From assembly GCF_000142905.1 (NCBI RefSeq), contig NW_013657663.1, positions 392,501 through 456,500 of the forward strand: a stretch of DNA of 64,000 nt. The letters run 5' to 3'. The DNA is from Thecamonas trahens ATCC 50062. Its lineage: Eukaryota > Apusozoa > Apusomonadida > Apusomonadidae. Below, piece after piece: positions 1 to 9,435 of this stretch. A model generated the notes under the pieces. That model was not told the DNA's origin. It made no database searches and was given only the letters and a program-made list of their open reading frames with translations. The first letter of the stretch is position 1. Every line of letters starts with the position of its first letter. A program made the translations under genes and the position numbers.

Positions 1-3000
1 GCGCTGGATGTGACCCATCACGCTGGGGCGCTGCCGACGCGGCTGCGGGTGGTTCTGTCGCAGCTCAAGGCCGGTAAGGCGTCTGTGGCCGAGGCGCTGG
101 CGCTGCTCGAGGTGGTGCGTGTGGTGGTCCTCCTTATGCCATCGCGGATAGCGCAGTCGGGCGTGTTCAACGCGCTTGTACCTCTGCTGGAGCGGCTGAC
201 GCCAGCGTATCTTTTGGTTGCCGCAGCCGCGCTGCGCATCATGAATCTTCTGCTGGGCGAGCCGGTAGCGATCGCAGCGCTGTTTGAAGGCGACGGATGG
301 ACCAAGGTGCTGCAGCGGCTGACGACCGAGGTTGCACTGCTGCAAGCGTCCGGCGAGGTCGACGGCACGAACAGCACGAACGAGGCAACGAGCAGTGGGC
401 CGAGCCTCCAGCTTCCGGGCGGGGCGGGCGGGTCGCTCCGGATCCCGCTACCACGGTCGACGTCGACGATGTCGATCCCAGACCCAGAGGCGTCCGACGC
501 GGTGGAGGACGCGCAGCGGGCAGATGTTGTTGTGGCGGCGATGGAGCTGCTGACGGACTCTGTGAGGCGGCCAGAGATGGCGATGCACCTCGGAACGATT
601 GCACAGTCGCCGCTGGCGACGGCGCTGAAGGACATGTTCTCGCGCGGCGCAGCTACAGACTCGCCGTACACGCCCGAGGTGGTAGCGGCGGCGTCGTCGT
701 TGGTCTACCATTTGATCAACGCGGACGCGGCAGCGGCGGAGCCTCTCTTCGCAGCTGGGCTTCCTGAGGCATACCTGACAGGGCTCGAGTCGCGAGTGCT
801 GCAATCGTCGCACGAAGCGATGCAGATGGCGTGCATGGTGCTGCACGCGATCTGTGTCCGCAACGAGGGCTTTGAGCTTGTCCGCAGCCGCGGCTCGGTT
901 GTTCACATGGTCAACAGCCTGTGGGTACCGGAGACCGGTTTCACCATCACCAACATCGGCCCATCGCTCTCGCAACTGCTCCAGAGCCGGCGCGAGCTGC
1001 TCGACCCAGCCATGGACGCGCTGGTTGAGCTCTTGCATACTGTCATCGAGGGCATGCGGAGCGAGACGAGTGAGCTCGCCGATGTGCACACCGCATTCCG
1101 GGCGATTGTGCATGCCATCGACAACGAGGCCATGATTGAGGCGCTTGTGGTGCGCGGCGGGCACCAGCTCCTCATTGCTGAGTTTGGCGCTCTGCCCGAG
1201 GGCTCGCAGGTGGCTGTCATGTCTGTGGTACGGCAGGTGGCGGTCGGGCATGCGACGGCGACGCTCAACGACATTCTGGCGCAGGTCTCGATGCATGCCA
1301 CCAAGCCGCTGGCAGCACGGACGCTCGAGGTGCTGCGGGCGGTCCGAGCGTACAGCAAGCTTCTCAAGCAGCTTGCCAACGACTTTATTGGCAACAACTT
1401 GCCGTCTTCGGCGCTGCAGGCGTGGACGTCTGCACCGTCGCGGGCCCACTGTGAGCAGCTCTTTAGCATGTACGCTCAGGTGGCTCAAGTGCTCGCCGAC
1501 GACGGCTACGTAGTGGTGGTGCCCGCCGAGGGTCTTGGGGCTACACTGGTGGTCAAGCCCGAGTCGGATGAGGCTGCCTCCGGATCGGATGTGACGCTGG
1601 CTCAAGTGGAGCTTGTCCGTGTTGTCAACCAGCTGTTTGGCGCGGTCATGGCTATTGTGCAGCAGACGCGTCGGTCGCGGCGATACGGGTACTCGCCGCA
1701 CAGCTCGGACCGCGACGGCGCGAGCAGCGCGCTGGATCTGGCCGACTTGCTGGTCAACGCGTACCACGCTTGCGTGTCGGCGCCGTCGTGGACAGTGTCG
1801 CCTCACACGCTGCTCGACGCGCCGGCGCTGCGCTTTGCCGCGGGCATTCTGGACACGTTCCACGTGTTTCTGTTTGGCCCGTCCGGTGGCTCGGCCGCCG
1901 ACGCCTTTCTGCTCAACGCCATGGCGGCCATGGGTCCGTTCCTTGACAACGTCCTCAGCATGGGCGGGTGCATTGTGGCTAGTCTCGTTGACTGGGTCTC
2001 GGCGCACCCGGATGCGGACGCCGAGCTGAGCGAGACCGAGAGTGAGCAGCGGGCAGCGCTGCTCAAGGCGAGCAGCAACTTGCTTGACCTCGTCACTGGC
2101 CTCACTGACTCGGCTAGCCTCGCCGAGTCGCAGCAGTTTACCCGGCTTGTCAAGGCCGCGAGCAACTCGGATTTACGGAGCCGGATCTTCAACCCGGTCT
2201 CGTGGGTGGAGCAGACCCAAGCGTCGGTGTCAAAGATGCTGGAGCCGCTGTGGCTGCCGTCGCCAAGCGGCGCCCGCCTCTTGACTGTCCTCCATGAGGA
2301 GGCGCAGCTGAGCGTGGTGGCAACGCTGATGAACTGCGTGACCAAAGCCGACCCGCTGGCTGCCGTCGTCGCGTCGGCTGCGTTGGGCACCGAGTCGGGC
2401 TCGTCCAGCGGGCGGGGAAGCGGAAGCGGCTTGGCATCTTCGATTTCGGATCTGATGCGGGTCATGCGGACCAACCCGAACGAGCCGGCGCTGTCGTACA
2501 TGGAAGGTTTGCTGGACTCTGCGCGTGAGGCGGAGGTCGCGCTCGAGGGCGCGCTCGAGGACGAGGAAGGCATTGGCTCGCTCTTTGATGCATTTCGGCG
2601 GCGGGCTGGCTCGCAAACCGGCGGGCCGGCGAGCGGTGGAGCCAACGGCCCGCCGCAACAAAGCGAGGTCGAGGTGAGCGCGACGTCGCTGGCGGCAGTC
2701 ATGTCGATGGGTGTTGAGCGCGTGAACGCTACCACTGCGCTGCGGGCCGTCGGTGGCTCCGATGTCAGTGCCGCTCTCGACTGGCTCTTTGCTCATCCGC
2801 CACAGCAGGCCGAAGGCGGCGCGTCGACTTCTGCCGGCGGCAGTGCGGAGGACGAACTTGCGCGCGCAATTGCGCTCTCGCTCCAAGAGGCTATGGGTGA
2901 CGAGGCTAGCGGCGGTGAGGCGATGAGCAACGCCGCTGACGACACAGCGGTCGAGCCGCAGCCTGAGCTCGAGCCGCAGCCCGAGCCTGAGCCGCAGCCC

Positions 3001-4584
3001 GAGCCTGAGCCGCAGCCCGAGCCCGCAATTGTCTGCCCGCTACTTGACTTTGCGCTGTGGCTTGCCGGACGGCCTGAAGCGTCGCATGCCATGGTGGGAG
3101 CGGCGCGGTCGCTGTTCAACACGCTTCTGACGTCGGAGCGAGAAGAGTTTGCGCCCGTGACGCCCGACGCTGTTCAGCGGCAGCTGCTGAGCGACTTGCA
3201 TGCGCCGGGCGCGGCAGCGCTCCTCGTGCAGCTTGTGAGCGAAGAGTCGGTGGCGCTGGAGGACAAGGAGCTTGCGGCAGTGGCGAGTGCGCTGCAGTCG
3301 TGCAACCAGGTGTCGACGCTTGGGCCGCTGCTTGCGCTTGTTGAGCACGGACTCAAGGTTGTGGGTTGCCGGGTCGAGGACGGCTGTGTTGTGTTTTCCA
3401 AGACGTCCTCGCTCCCGGTGGCTCCTGCCGAGGTGGTGCACGGGGTGCTTGCCGCGCTCTCGGCTGTGGACAAGGCATTGAGTGCAGACGTGCTCGAGGC
3501 TGCAGTGCGTGTCCTTGTCGTGGCAAGTGTCGAGAGCGAGGCAGCGGTGGCATTCCACGAGGCCGACGGCCTGTCTACTGTTGTGGCTCTTGGGGCCAAG
3601 TACCCGTTCGACAATCTGCCTCTCCTTGCGTCGATGCTGATGCACCACGTGCTCGAGAGTGAGCCAGGCGTGCTGCAGGCCGAACTAGAGACTGAGCTGG
3701 AGCGATTCCTGGACGAAGCGGGTACGCGTGCGCAGCTTCCAAACATCCACGACTTTGTCAAGACGACCGAGGCGTTGATGGTCCGCGGCGGTGACACCTT
3801 CCTTGCTGCGCTCCGGGCTGTCGCAACCAACTCGACGGTTCAGCCGGGCTTGGTGGTGTCCAAGACGGACGAGCGGCGTGACGTGCTCAAGGCGCTGGAG
3901 CGTGCACTCGGCACTTCAAACAGCCCTCCCGCGAGTGGATCGGGTGACGAGCCGGGTGCCAAGGCGGCACTGGCGCGAGGCGATCTTCCGGAGCGTGGCC
4001 TGGGCGTTCTCAAGTGGGCAGTGAGCAAGCTCGAGTCTCTGGCCGTGTCCAGCAGCAAGGGCAAGGAAGAGGCGGAGGCGGGCGAGGCCGAGTTGGAACG
4101 CAAACTTGTTCTTGTCCTGTTGGCCGAAGTTGCACTCAGCTGGCCGGCCGCCGTGTCATTGGTGCTCTCACCAGCGTGCGTGGCAACGGTTCTTCACGAA
4201 GTGGTAGAGAGCAAGGATGAGGCGACGCGGCAGGCTGCCGGCGCGGTGCTGGCAGGCGTGGGCTCGAGCAAGGGTCCGGCTCGCAGTACGGTGGCTGGAG
4301 CTGTGGTTGGCGCGCTGGAATCGCCCGGCTCGGAGGAGCAGGCAATGCGGCTGGCACGCTGGCTTCGGACGGCACTGGTGACAAAGAATGGCACGGTCCG
4401 TGTGGGTGTGGCCGCGATGCTGATCGAGGCCGGAGCGGTAACGGCGCTCTGCCGGCTCCTTGAGGAGATGGACCTCGAGTCGGCCAACGCCCGGGCGATG
4501 GCTAACGCGGTGATGCATCCGCTGGCGGTGCTCATTCACTTCCGCAGGGTGCGGGCCGGGCCAAGGCGCGGACCGGAGCGATGA
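1..4584 (+). CDS. HUWE1/TOM1/UPL-type giant HECT E3 ubiquitin ligase, N-terminal and middle part (5' truncated)
   Basis: The frame is open from the first base, so the true start lies outside the window; a GTG at 10 is not a credible start. The 1527 visible residues are helical, armadillo-like sequence of the DUF908/DUF913 type. They are followed by a UBA domain at about residues 893-934 (MSMG...NATTALRA...DVSAALDWLF), a UIM at about 949-965 (ELARAIALSLQEAM) and a Glu-Pro-Gln repeat at about 985-1009. UBA followed by UIM is the order seen in animal HUWE1 and plant UPL1/2. The family ubiquitylates many nuclear and cytosolic substrates. The frame ends at TGA 4582-4584, which overlaps the ATG of the next frame, and the HECT domain is encoded there. 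Both pieces almost certainly belong to one gene broken by a frameshift. The family assignment is strong; the break needs resequencing. Confidence 0.85.
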   Translation, partial: ALDVTHHAGALPTRLRVVLSQLKAGKASVAEALALLEVVRVVVLLMPSRIAQSGVFNALVPLLERLTPAYLLVAAAALRIMNLLLGEPVAIAALFEGDGWTKVLQRLTTEVALLQASGEVDGTNSTNEATSSGPSLQLPGGAGGSLRIPLPRSTSTMSIPDPEASDAVEDAQRADVVVAAMELLTDSVRRPEMAMHLGTIAQSPLATALKDMFSRGAATDSPYTPEVVAAASSLVYHLINADAAAAEPLFAAGLPEAYLTGLESRVLQSSHEAMQMACMVLHAICVRNEGFELVRSRGSVVHMVNSLWVPETGFTITNIGPSLSQLLQSRRELLDPAMDALVELLHTVIEGMRSETSELADVHTAFRAIVHAIDNEAMIEALVVRGGHQLLIAEFGALPEGSQVAVMSVVRQVAVGHATATLNDILAQVSMHATKPLAARTLEVLRAVRAYSKLLKQLANDFIGNNLPSSALQAWTSAPSRAHCEQLFSMYAQVAQVLADDGYVVVVPAEGLGATLVVKPESDEAASGSDVTLAQVELVRVVNQLFGAVMAIVQQTRRSRRYGYSPHSSDRDGASSALDLADLLVNAYHACVSAPSWTVSPHTLLDAPALRFAAGILDTFHVFLFGPSGGSAADAFLLNAMAAMGPFLDNVLSMGGCIVASLVDWVSAHPDADAELSETESEQRAALLKASSNLLDLVTGLTDSASLAESQQFTRLVKAASNSDLRSRIFNPVSWVEQTQASVSKMLEPLWLPSPSGARLLTVLHEEAQLSVVATLMNCVTKADPLAAVVASAALGTESGSSSGRGSGSGLASSISDLMRVMRTNPNEPALSYMEGLLDSAREAEVALEGALEDEEGIGSLFDAFRRRAGSQTGGPASGGANGPPQQSEVEVSATSLAAVMSMGVERVNATTALRAVGGSDVSAALDWLFAHPPQQAEGGASTSAGGSAEDELARAIALSLQEAMGDEASGGEAMSNAADDTAVEPQPELEPQPEPEPQPEPEPQPEPAIVCPLLDFALWLAGRPEASHAMVGAARSLFNTLLTSEREEFAPVTPDAVQRQLLSDLHAPGAAALLVQLVSEESVALEDKELAAVASALQSCNQVSTLGPLLALVEHGLKVVGCRVEDGCVVFSKTSSLPVAPAEVVHGVLAALSAVDKALSADVLEAAVRVLVVASVESEAAVAFHEADGLSTVVALGAKYPFDNLPLLASMLMHHVLESEPGVLQAELETELERFLDEAGTRAQLPNIHDFVKTTEALMVRGGDTFLAALRAVATNSTVQPGLVVSKTDERRDVLKALERALGTSNSPPASGSGDEPGAKAALARGDLPERGLGVLKWAVSKLESLAVSSSKGKEEAEAGEAELERKLVLVLLAEVALSWPAAVSLVLSPACVATVLHEVVESKDEATRQAAGAVLAGVGSSKGPARSTVAGAVVGALESPGSEEQAMRLARWLRTALVTKNGTVRVGVAAMLIEAGAVTALCRLLEEMDLESANARAMANAVMHPLAVLIHFRRVRAGPRRGPER

Positions 4585-7500
4585 ATGCATCGACTCTGGA
4601 GTCGCTGCACCCACCGTCGGAGGTGCAGAGCCAGGTCCCGCTGCCGGCGTCGGACGAGCACATGGTCGTCGGCGTGTGGGCCGAGGACGACAGCGAGACC
4701 GAGTCGACGAGCTCGTACGACGAACACGACGACGAAGAGCATGACGACGGTGAGATGGGGAGGGAGGAGCGCGCCGGCCAATGGCCCATTCAGGCCAACG
4801 AGTTGTACTCGGACTCTGATGAGACCGGATCTGATCTGAGCGACGGCGAGGCTGTGGCGGCGCTCTTCCCGGATACGGCCAGCATTGTGCAATCGCTTCT
4901 TGAGGAAGACGGTGTGCACGCGATGGAACAGCTTGACGCGCTTTCGTCAGCGACGTACTCGGACGACGAGGCGGATCACTTTGACGACATCGACGACGAC
5001 GACGACGGTGTGTACCTGGACGACCTCCCGATGTCGGACGACTTTGAGCTTGATGAGGTGCTGGGTGGGGCAAGCCGGGTCATCGAGCCCGAGTGGGAGG
5101 CTGAGGACGGGTTTGAACTGCGGACGGGCGAAGCCGGCGGCGAGGACAACCTTACGCCTGCGGCGCGTGCCGGGCTTGACATCCAGCTTCTGGAGCATCT
5201 CGGCCTGCCTGTGAGCAACGTCGAAGATACAGTCATTTCGATCAATGGGCGCCTGACGCGGCTCTCGCAGCTGAGCTACGAGCAAGCCGCCAACGTGGTG
5301 GTTTCACTGCGGCAGGCTGACCCGCGCGCGGCCGAAATGCTCTCTGCACGCGCCGGCACAGCCGCTCATACGGTGTCGTACACGCTCGCGCATCCACTTC
5401 TTCCAGACCTGTTTGACTCGAACACGATAGTGCCGCACACGGTGGTGGTGCCGGTCGAGCGGCGCCTTGACTACGAGATGGTGCTCACTGCGCGTGGCGA
5501 CGTTGTCTCGTCGGACGTTGTCGAGCTGGTGCGGGCCATTCTCGGCGAGGAGCAGATTGCCATGCAAGCCGAGTTTGAGAATGTTCGTCGCGAGCGGACA
5601 GAAGCGATTGAGGCCGAGGCTCAAGCCAAGGCTGAGGCCGAGGCTCAGGCCCAGGCCCAGGCCCAAGCCCCTGTGGAGACAGAGGGCGGAGCGGAACCGG
5701 CCGTGGATGCTGTCGAAGCCGACGAGGAGGAGCGGCAGCGGCAGCGTCTCGAGGTGGAGCTCGCGATGGCGGGTGCTCAAGTTGAGGCCGAGGCGCAGGT
5801 GACTGCGTTGGAGGGTGAACCCGCGGCCGAGGCTGGAGCCGAGGCCGAGGCAGGGGTCGAGGCCGAGGCAGGGGTCGAGGCCGAGGCAGGGGTCGAGGCC
5901 GATGCAGGAGTCGAGGCCGAGGCAGGAGTCGAGGCCGAGGCAGGAGTCGAGGCCGAGGCAGGGGTCGAGGCCGAGGCAGGGGTCGAGGCCGAGGCCCAGG
6001 TCGAAGACCGGGAGGAGACCCTGTCTGAGCTCGGCATTGAGCCGATTGACGAGGCTTTCCTGGCCGCACTGCCGTCTGAGATGCGTGCCGAGGTGGTGGC
6101 CGAGCACGAGGCACTAGTGGCACAACGGCGGCGCGAGCGGCGGCGCGAGCGCGAGGCCGCGGCCGGCGGAAGCACCGGTGGTGACACCAGCGGTGGAGTC
6201 GGTTCGGTGAACCCAGAGTTCCTGGCGGCGCTGCCGCCCGAGCTACAGGCGGAAGTGCTGGAGCAGGAGCGACTGCAGCAGGAGCGACTGCTGCGCGGCG
6301 CCGGCGGCGGAGGAGGCAGCGCGTCCAACACGCAGTCTGCGGCCGAGGAGAATCTTGCGTTTGTGATGTCACTGACGCCGGACCTCCGACGCGAGGTGCT
6401 GCTGACGTCGGACGACGCGTTCCTCAACACGCTACCGCCAGACATTCGGGCCGAGGCGTTTGCGCTGCGCGAGCGGAGCGCGCGGCGGTTTGGGCTTGGC
6501 AACGGCGGTGGCGGGCGTGGCGGCGGAGGCGTGCCGCATGCTGGCCGCGGTGGGGCAGGAGGGGCAGGAGGCGGGTCTGGATGGGCAAACATGGCCCGTG
6601 GTCTGCCGAGCGCGCCGCGGGCGACTGGGCTTGCGGCCGAGCCTGACCGTGTCACGCTGCATACCGAGGACGCCGATGTCGACGGCGAGCCGTTTGTGAC
6701 TCGTGGTGCGCTGTACGCGCTGGTTCGGCTGCTCTATCTGTCCAAGCCGGTGGAAAAGGCGGTGATGGAGCGGGTGCTGGCGAGCGTGTGTGCACAGGCC
6801 AAGCCGCGGCGGCGCATGCTTGCGCTGCTGGTGGGTGTGCTCAAGGGCTGGCGCGGAGTGCCGCGGGTTGCAGGCAAGGGCAAGGAGGAGGTCGATCCGG
6901 CGGACGAGATGGCGCGCGCGGTGGCTAGTCTTGTTGCCGCGCCGCTGTTTGGCGTGAAGCGGCTGACGCTGTTTGGGCGTGCTCACGGCGGCGAGCGCGA
7001 GAGCCGGGTGCCGAGCCTTGTGCTTCGGCGGGTTGTAGAGATCCTCACCTTCCTCTGCTCGGTCAACAAGCCTGTGGTGGCGATGCTGAGCGGGAGCTCG
7101 CTGGCGGCGCTGGTGGGGCTGGTGGGCCAGGGGCCGTTTGCCGAGGCCCATACGCTCTCGCTCCTCCTCCGGCTGCTCAACGTGGTGCTGAAGGGCGCTG
7201 CCGACGTAGGTGAGGTGGAGCAGGCTGTGCTCGCTGCTGTTGTCTCGGTCCTGCGTGGCTCGTACCCCGAGGCGACGATGAAGCAAGTGCAGGAGGTTGT
7301 TGCGGCGCTGGCGCGCACGCCGGCCAACCGGGCGGAGCTCAAGGCCATGCTCATGGCGGCGCTGGAAGGCGTGGTCGCCTCAGTCGTGGCCTCGTTCAAC
7401 AAGCTGGTGGCGGCGGCAGCGGGCTCGGGCTCGAGCCCTGCTGCCCACGCCAGCCTTGATCTTGTCTCGCTCTGCGCGGTGCAGGACCAGGGCGTTCTCG

Positions 7501-9380
7501 CGCGGCTTGTGGAGACTTTGAAGATGGTGGCGGCAAGCGGAGAGGCCGAAGCCGAGGCTGAGGTTGCATCCATGGCCGAGCCAGCGGTCGAGCCAGAGCC
7601 TGCGACTTCGGTCGAGGGTGAGGGCGAAGGCGAGGGGGAGGGGGAAGACGACCAAGCAGCAGCGGCAGCGGCAGCGGCAGCGGCGGTGGCCAAGGCGACA
7701 GCAGCAGCAGCGGCAGCGACCAAGGCGGCGGCCGAGGCCGAAGCCGAGGCGACGATGGAGCAGCTCGGCATGGTGCTCGAGCCGCTGACCACCGGCCTCG
7801 ACCTCGTGCTTGCGGCGCTTGGCGAGCAAGCTGGAATTGCGGCGGCGGCGGCGGCTGGCGAGGGCGAGGCCGGCACGTCGGGCGGTGGCGAGGGCGGGTC
7901 GAGCATGATGTTCGAAGAGGCCGAGCTCGAGGCAGCGCAGGTGTCTGCGGCTGTGCGCGACGTGATGCTCCAACTTGTGCCGTCGATTGCCATGTTTGCG
8001 ATGGTGTCGCGACCTAAGCCGCCGCCGTCGACGCTCACGACGTCGCCGTCGACTGGCAAGCTCAAGGAGGAGGCCGAGGAGGGTAGCAGTGAGGGCACAG
8101 TGCTGGACTTTGTGACGTTTGCGTCGCGGCACCGGCGGCTGCTGAACGCACTTGTGCGCGACAACGTTGAGCTGCTGCACTCGAGCTTTGCGGTCCTGCT
8201 CGAGCGGAAGGACGTGGCCAAGGCTGTGCTCGACTTTGACAACAAGCGGGTGCTGTTCCGTCAGGCTGTGCGCGAGGCGGCCGAGGCTGCGCGCGGCGGG
8301 CGGATCTCGATCCGTGTCCGGCGCGACCATGTGTTTGAGGACTCGTACCAGCAGCTCTGGTCGCTGCCTGCCAATCAGCTGCGCGGACGGATGCGCGTGG
8401 CCTTTGAGGGCGAGCCTGGTGTTGACGCAGGCGGCGTGACCCGCGAGTGGTACCAGGTGCTTGCGACGGAGATGTTCAACCCGGCGTACGGGCTGTTCGA
8501 GTCGTCACAGGAGGGCTCGACGTACCAGCCGAACGAAAAGTCGGGCGTCAACCCGGCGCACCTCAACTACTTTACGTTTGTGGGCGTGGTGCTCGGCAAG
8601 GCGCTGTGCGACGGCCAGGCACTGCCTGTCTACTTTACACGTGCGCTGTACAAACACATGCTTGGCGAGCGCGTGACGCTCGAGGACCTCAAGGCGTACG
8701 ACCCGACACTGTACGCCTCGCTTGTGTGTGTGCTCAACACGGCTGTGGAGGAGCTCGGGCTGGAGTACCAGAACTTTACGACGGCAGTCGATGAGTTTGG
8801 TGCACACAAGATCGTGCCGCTCGTCGACGGCGGCGAGGACATCCTGCTGACGGACGAGAACAAGGCCGAGTACGTGCGGCTCCTCGTGGAGTTCAAGCTC
8901 ACCACCGGCATCGCCGACCAGCTCAAGGCCTTCCTCGGTGGCGTGCACAAGCTCGTGGATCCCGAGCTGCTCGCCGTGTTTACGCCCAAGGAGCTCGAGT
9001 TGCTCATTGCCGGTCTTCCTACCATCGACATCAACGACCTGCGGGCCAACACCGAGTACGGCACCGGGTACAAGCCGTCGTCGCCGCAGATCGTGTGGTT
9101 CTGGGAAGTTGTCTCGGCCTTTGACCAGGAGCAGCTGGCCAAGCTCGTCCAGTTTGTCACCGGCTCGTCGCGGGTCCCGGTCGCCGGCTTCTCGGCGCTG
9201 CAGGGTATGCGTGGCATCCAGCGGTTCCAGATTCAGGCAACCAAGCGCAAGGACGCGCTCCCGACGTCGCACTCGTGCTACAACATGCTCGATCTCCCCA
9301 AGTACGGCTCCAAGGAAGAGCTCGAGCGCAAGCTGCTACTCGCCATCGGCGAGGGCTACGTCGGCTTTGGCTTTGCTTAG
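4581..9380 (+). CDS. HUWE1/TOM1/UPL-type HECT E3 ubiquitin ligase, acidic/UBM/HECT C-terminal part
   Basis: This 1599-codon frame lies one base back relative to the previous one and is its probable continuation. It starts with an Asp/Glu/Ser-rich region, typical of HUWE1 between the helical core and HECT. A run of GVEAEA hexapeptides follows at about residues 415-475. Then come three or four ubiquitin-binding-motif-like units with the pattern FLAALPxExxAEV (about 490-520, 540-565 and 600-625; DUF4414 region). The HECT domain occupies roughly the last 350 residues. It has the LPTSHSCYNMLDLP active site with catalytic Cys1566, which accepts ubiquitin as a thioester, and the C-terminal GYVGFGFA tail. 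The ATG at 4581 may be only an internal Met, because the same frame is open upstream to about 4506. The 3' end faces the LC8 gene, 55 nt away. Confidence 0.9.
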   Translation: MNASTLESLHPPSEVQSQVPLPASDEHMVVGVWAEDDSETESTSSYDEHDDEEHDDGEMGREERAGQWPIQANELYSDSDETGSDLSDGEAVAALFPDTASIVQSLLEEDGVHAMEQLDALSSATYSDDEADHFDDIDDDDDGVYLDDLPMSDDFELDEVLGGASRVIEPEWEAEDGFELRTGEAGGEDNLTPAARAGLDIQLLEHLGLPVSNVEDTVISINGRLTRLSQLSYEQAANVVVSLRQADPRAAEMLSARAGTAAHTVSYTLAHPLLPDLFDSNTIVPHTVVVPVERRLDYEMVLTARGDVVSSDVVELVRAILGEEQIAMQAEFENVRRERTEAIEAEAQAKAEAEAQAQAQAQAPVETEGGAEPAVDAVEADEEERQRQRLEVELAMAGAQVEAEAQVTALEGEPAAEAGAEAEAGVEAEAGVEAEAGVEADAGVEAEAGVEAEAGVEAEAGVEAEAGVEAEAQVEDREETLSELGIEPIDEAFLAALPSEMRAEVVAEHEALVAQRRRERRREREAAAGGSTGGDTSGGVGSVNPEFLAALPPELQAEVLEQERLQQERLLRGAGGGGGSASNTQSAAEENLAFVMSLTPDLRREVLLTSDDAFLNTLPPDIRAEAFALRERSARRFGLGNGGGGRGGGGVPHAGRGGAGGAGGGSGWANMARGLPSAPRATGLAAEPDRVTLHTEDADVDGEPFVTRGALYALVRLLYLSKPVEKAVMERVLASVCAQAKPRRRMLALLVGVLKGWRGVPRVAGKGKEEVDPADEMARAVASLVAAPLFGVKRLTLFGRAHGGERESRVPSLVLRRVVEILTFLCSVNKPVVAMLSGSSLAALVGLVGQGPFAEAHTLSLLLRLLNVVLKGAADVGEVEQAVLAAVVSVLRGSYPEATMKQVQEVVAALARTPANRAELKAMLMAALEGVVASVVASFNKLVAAAAGSGSSPAAHASLDLVSLCAVQDQGVLARLVETLKMVAASGEAEAEAEVASMAEPAVEPEPATSVEGEGEGEGEGEDDQAAAAAAAAAAVAKATAAAAAATKAAAEAEAEATMEQLGMVLEPLTTGLDLVLAALGEQAGIAAAAAAGEGEAGTSGGGEGGSSMMFEEAELEAAQVSAAVRDVMLQLVPSIAMFAMVSRPKPPPSTLTTSPSTGKLKEEAEEGSSEGTVLDFVTFASRHRRLLNALVRDNVELLHSSFAVLLERKDVAKAVLDFDNKRVLFRQAVREAAEAARGGRISIRVRRDHVFEDSYQQLWSLPANQLRGRMRVAFEGEPGVDAGGVTREWYQVLATEMFNPAYGLFESSQEGSTYQPNEKSGVNPAHLNYFTFVGVVLGKALCDGQALPVYFTRALYKHMLGERVTLEDLKAYDPTLYASLVCVLNTAVEELGLEYQNFTTAVDEFGAHKIVPLVDGGEDILLTDENKAEYVRLLVEFKLTTGIADQLKAFLGGVHKLVDPELLAVFTPKELELLIAGLPTIDINDLRANTEYGTGYKPSSPQIVWFWEVVSAFDQEQLAKLVQFVTGSSRVPVAGFSALQGMRGIQRFQIQATKRKDALPTSHSCYNMLDLPKYGSKEELERKLLLAIGEGYVGFGFA
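5838..5999 (+). repeat. 18-bp coding tandem repeat (GVEAEA units)
   Basis: About nine near-identical 18-bp units encode GVEAEA or GVEADA within the acidic region of the HECT ligase. Differences between units are single-base changes. The unit length is a multiple of three, so copy-number change keeps the frame. The flanking sequence (EAEAQAKAEAEAQAQAQ) is a looser version of the same pattern. Confidence 0.9.
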
Positions 9381-9435
9381 CCTGCTGATAAATGCCTCTG
9401 GCATTGAGACAAGGTTGGGAGTTTACTCCGTGCGA

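Noticed and set aside
448-2007. 519-codon minus-strand ORF opposite the HECT ligase
   Set aside because: It is an antisense shadow, Arg/His-rich, with no conserved motifs.
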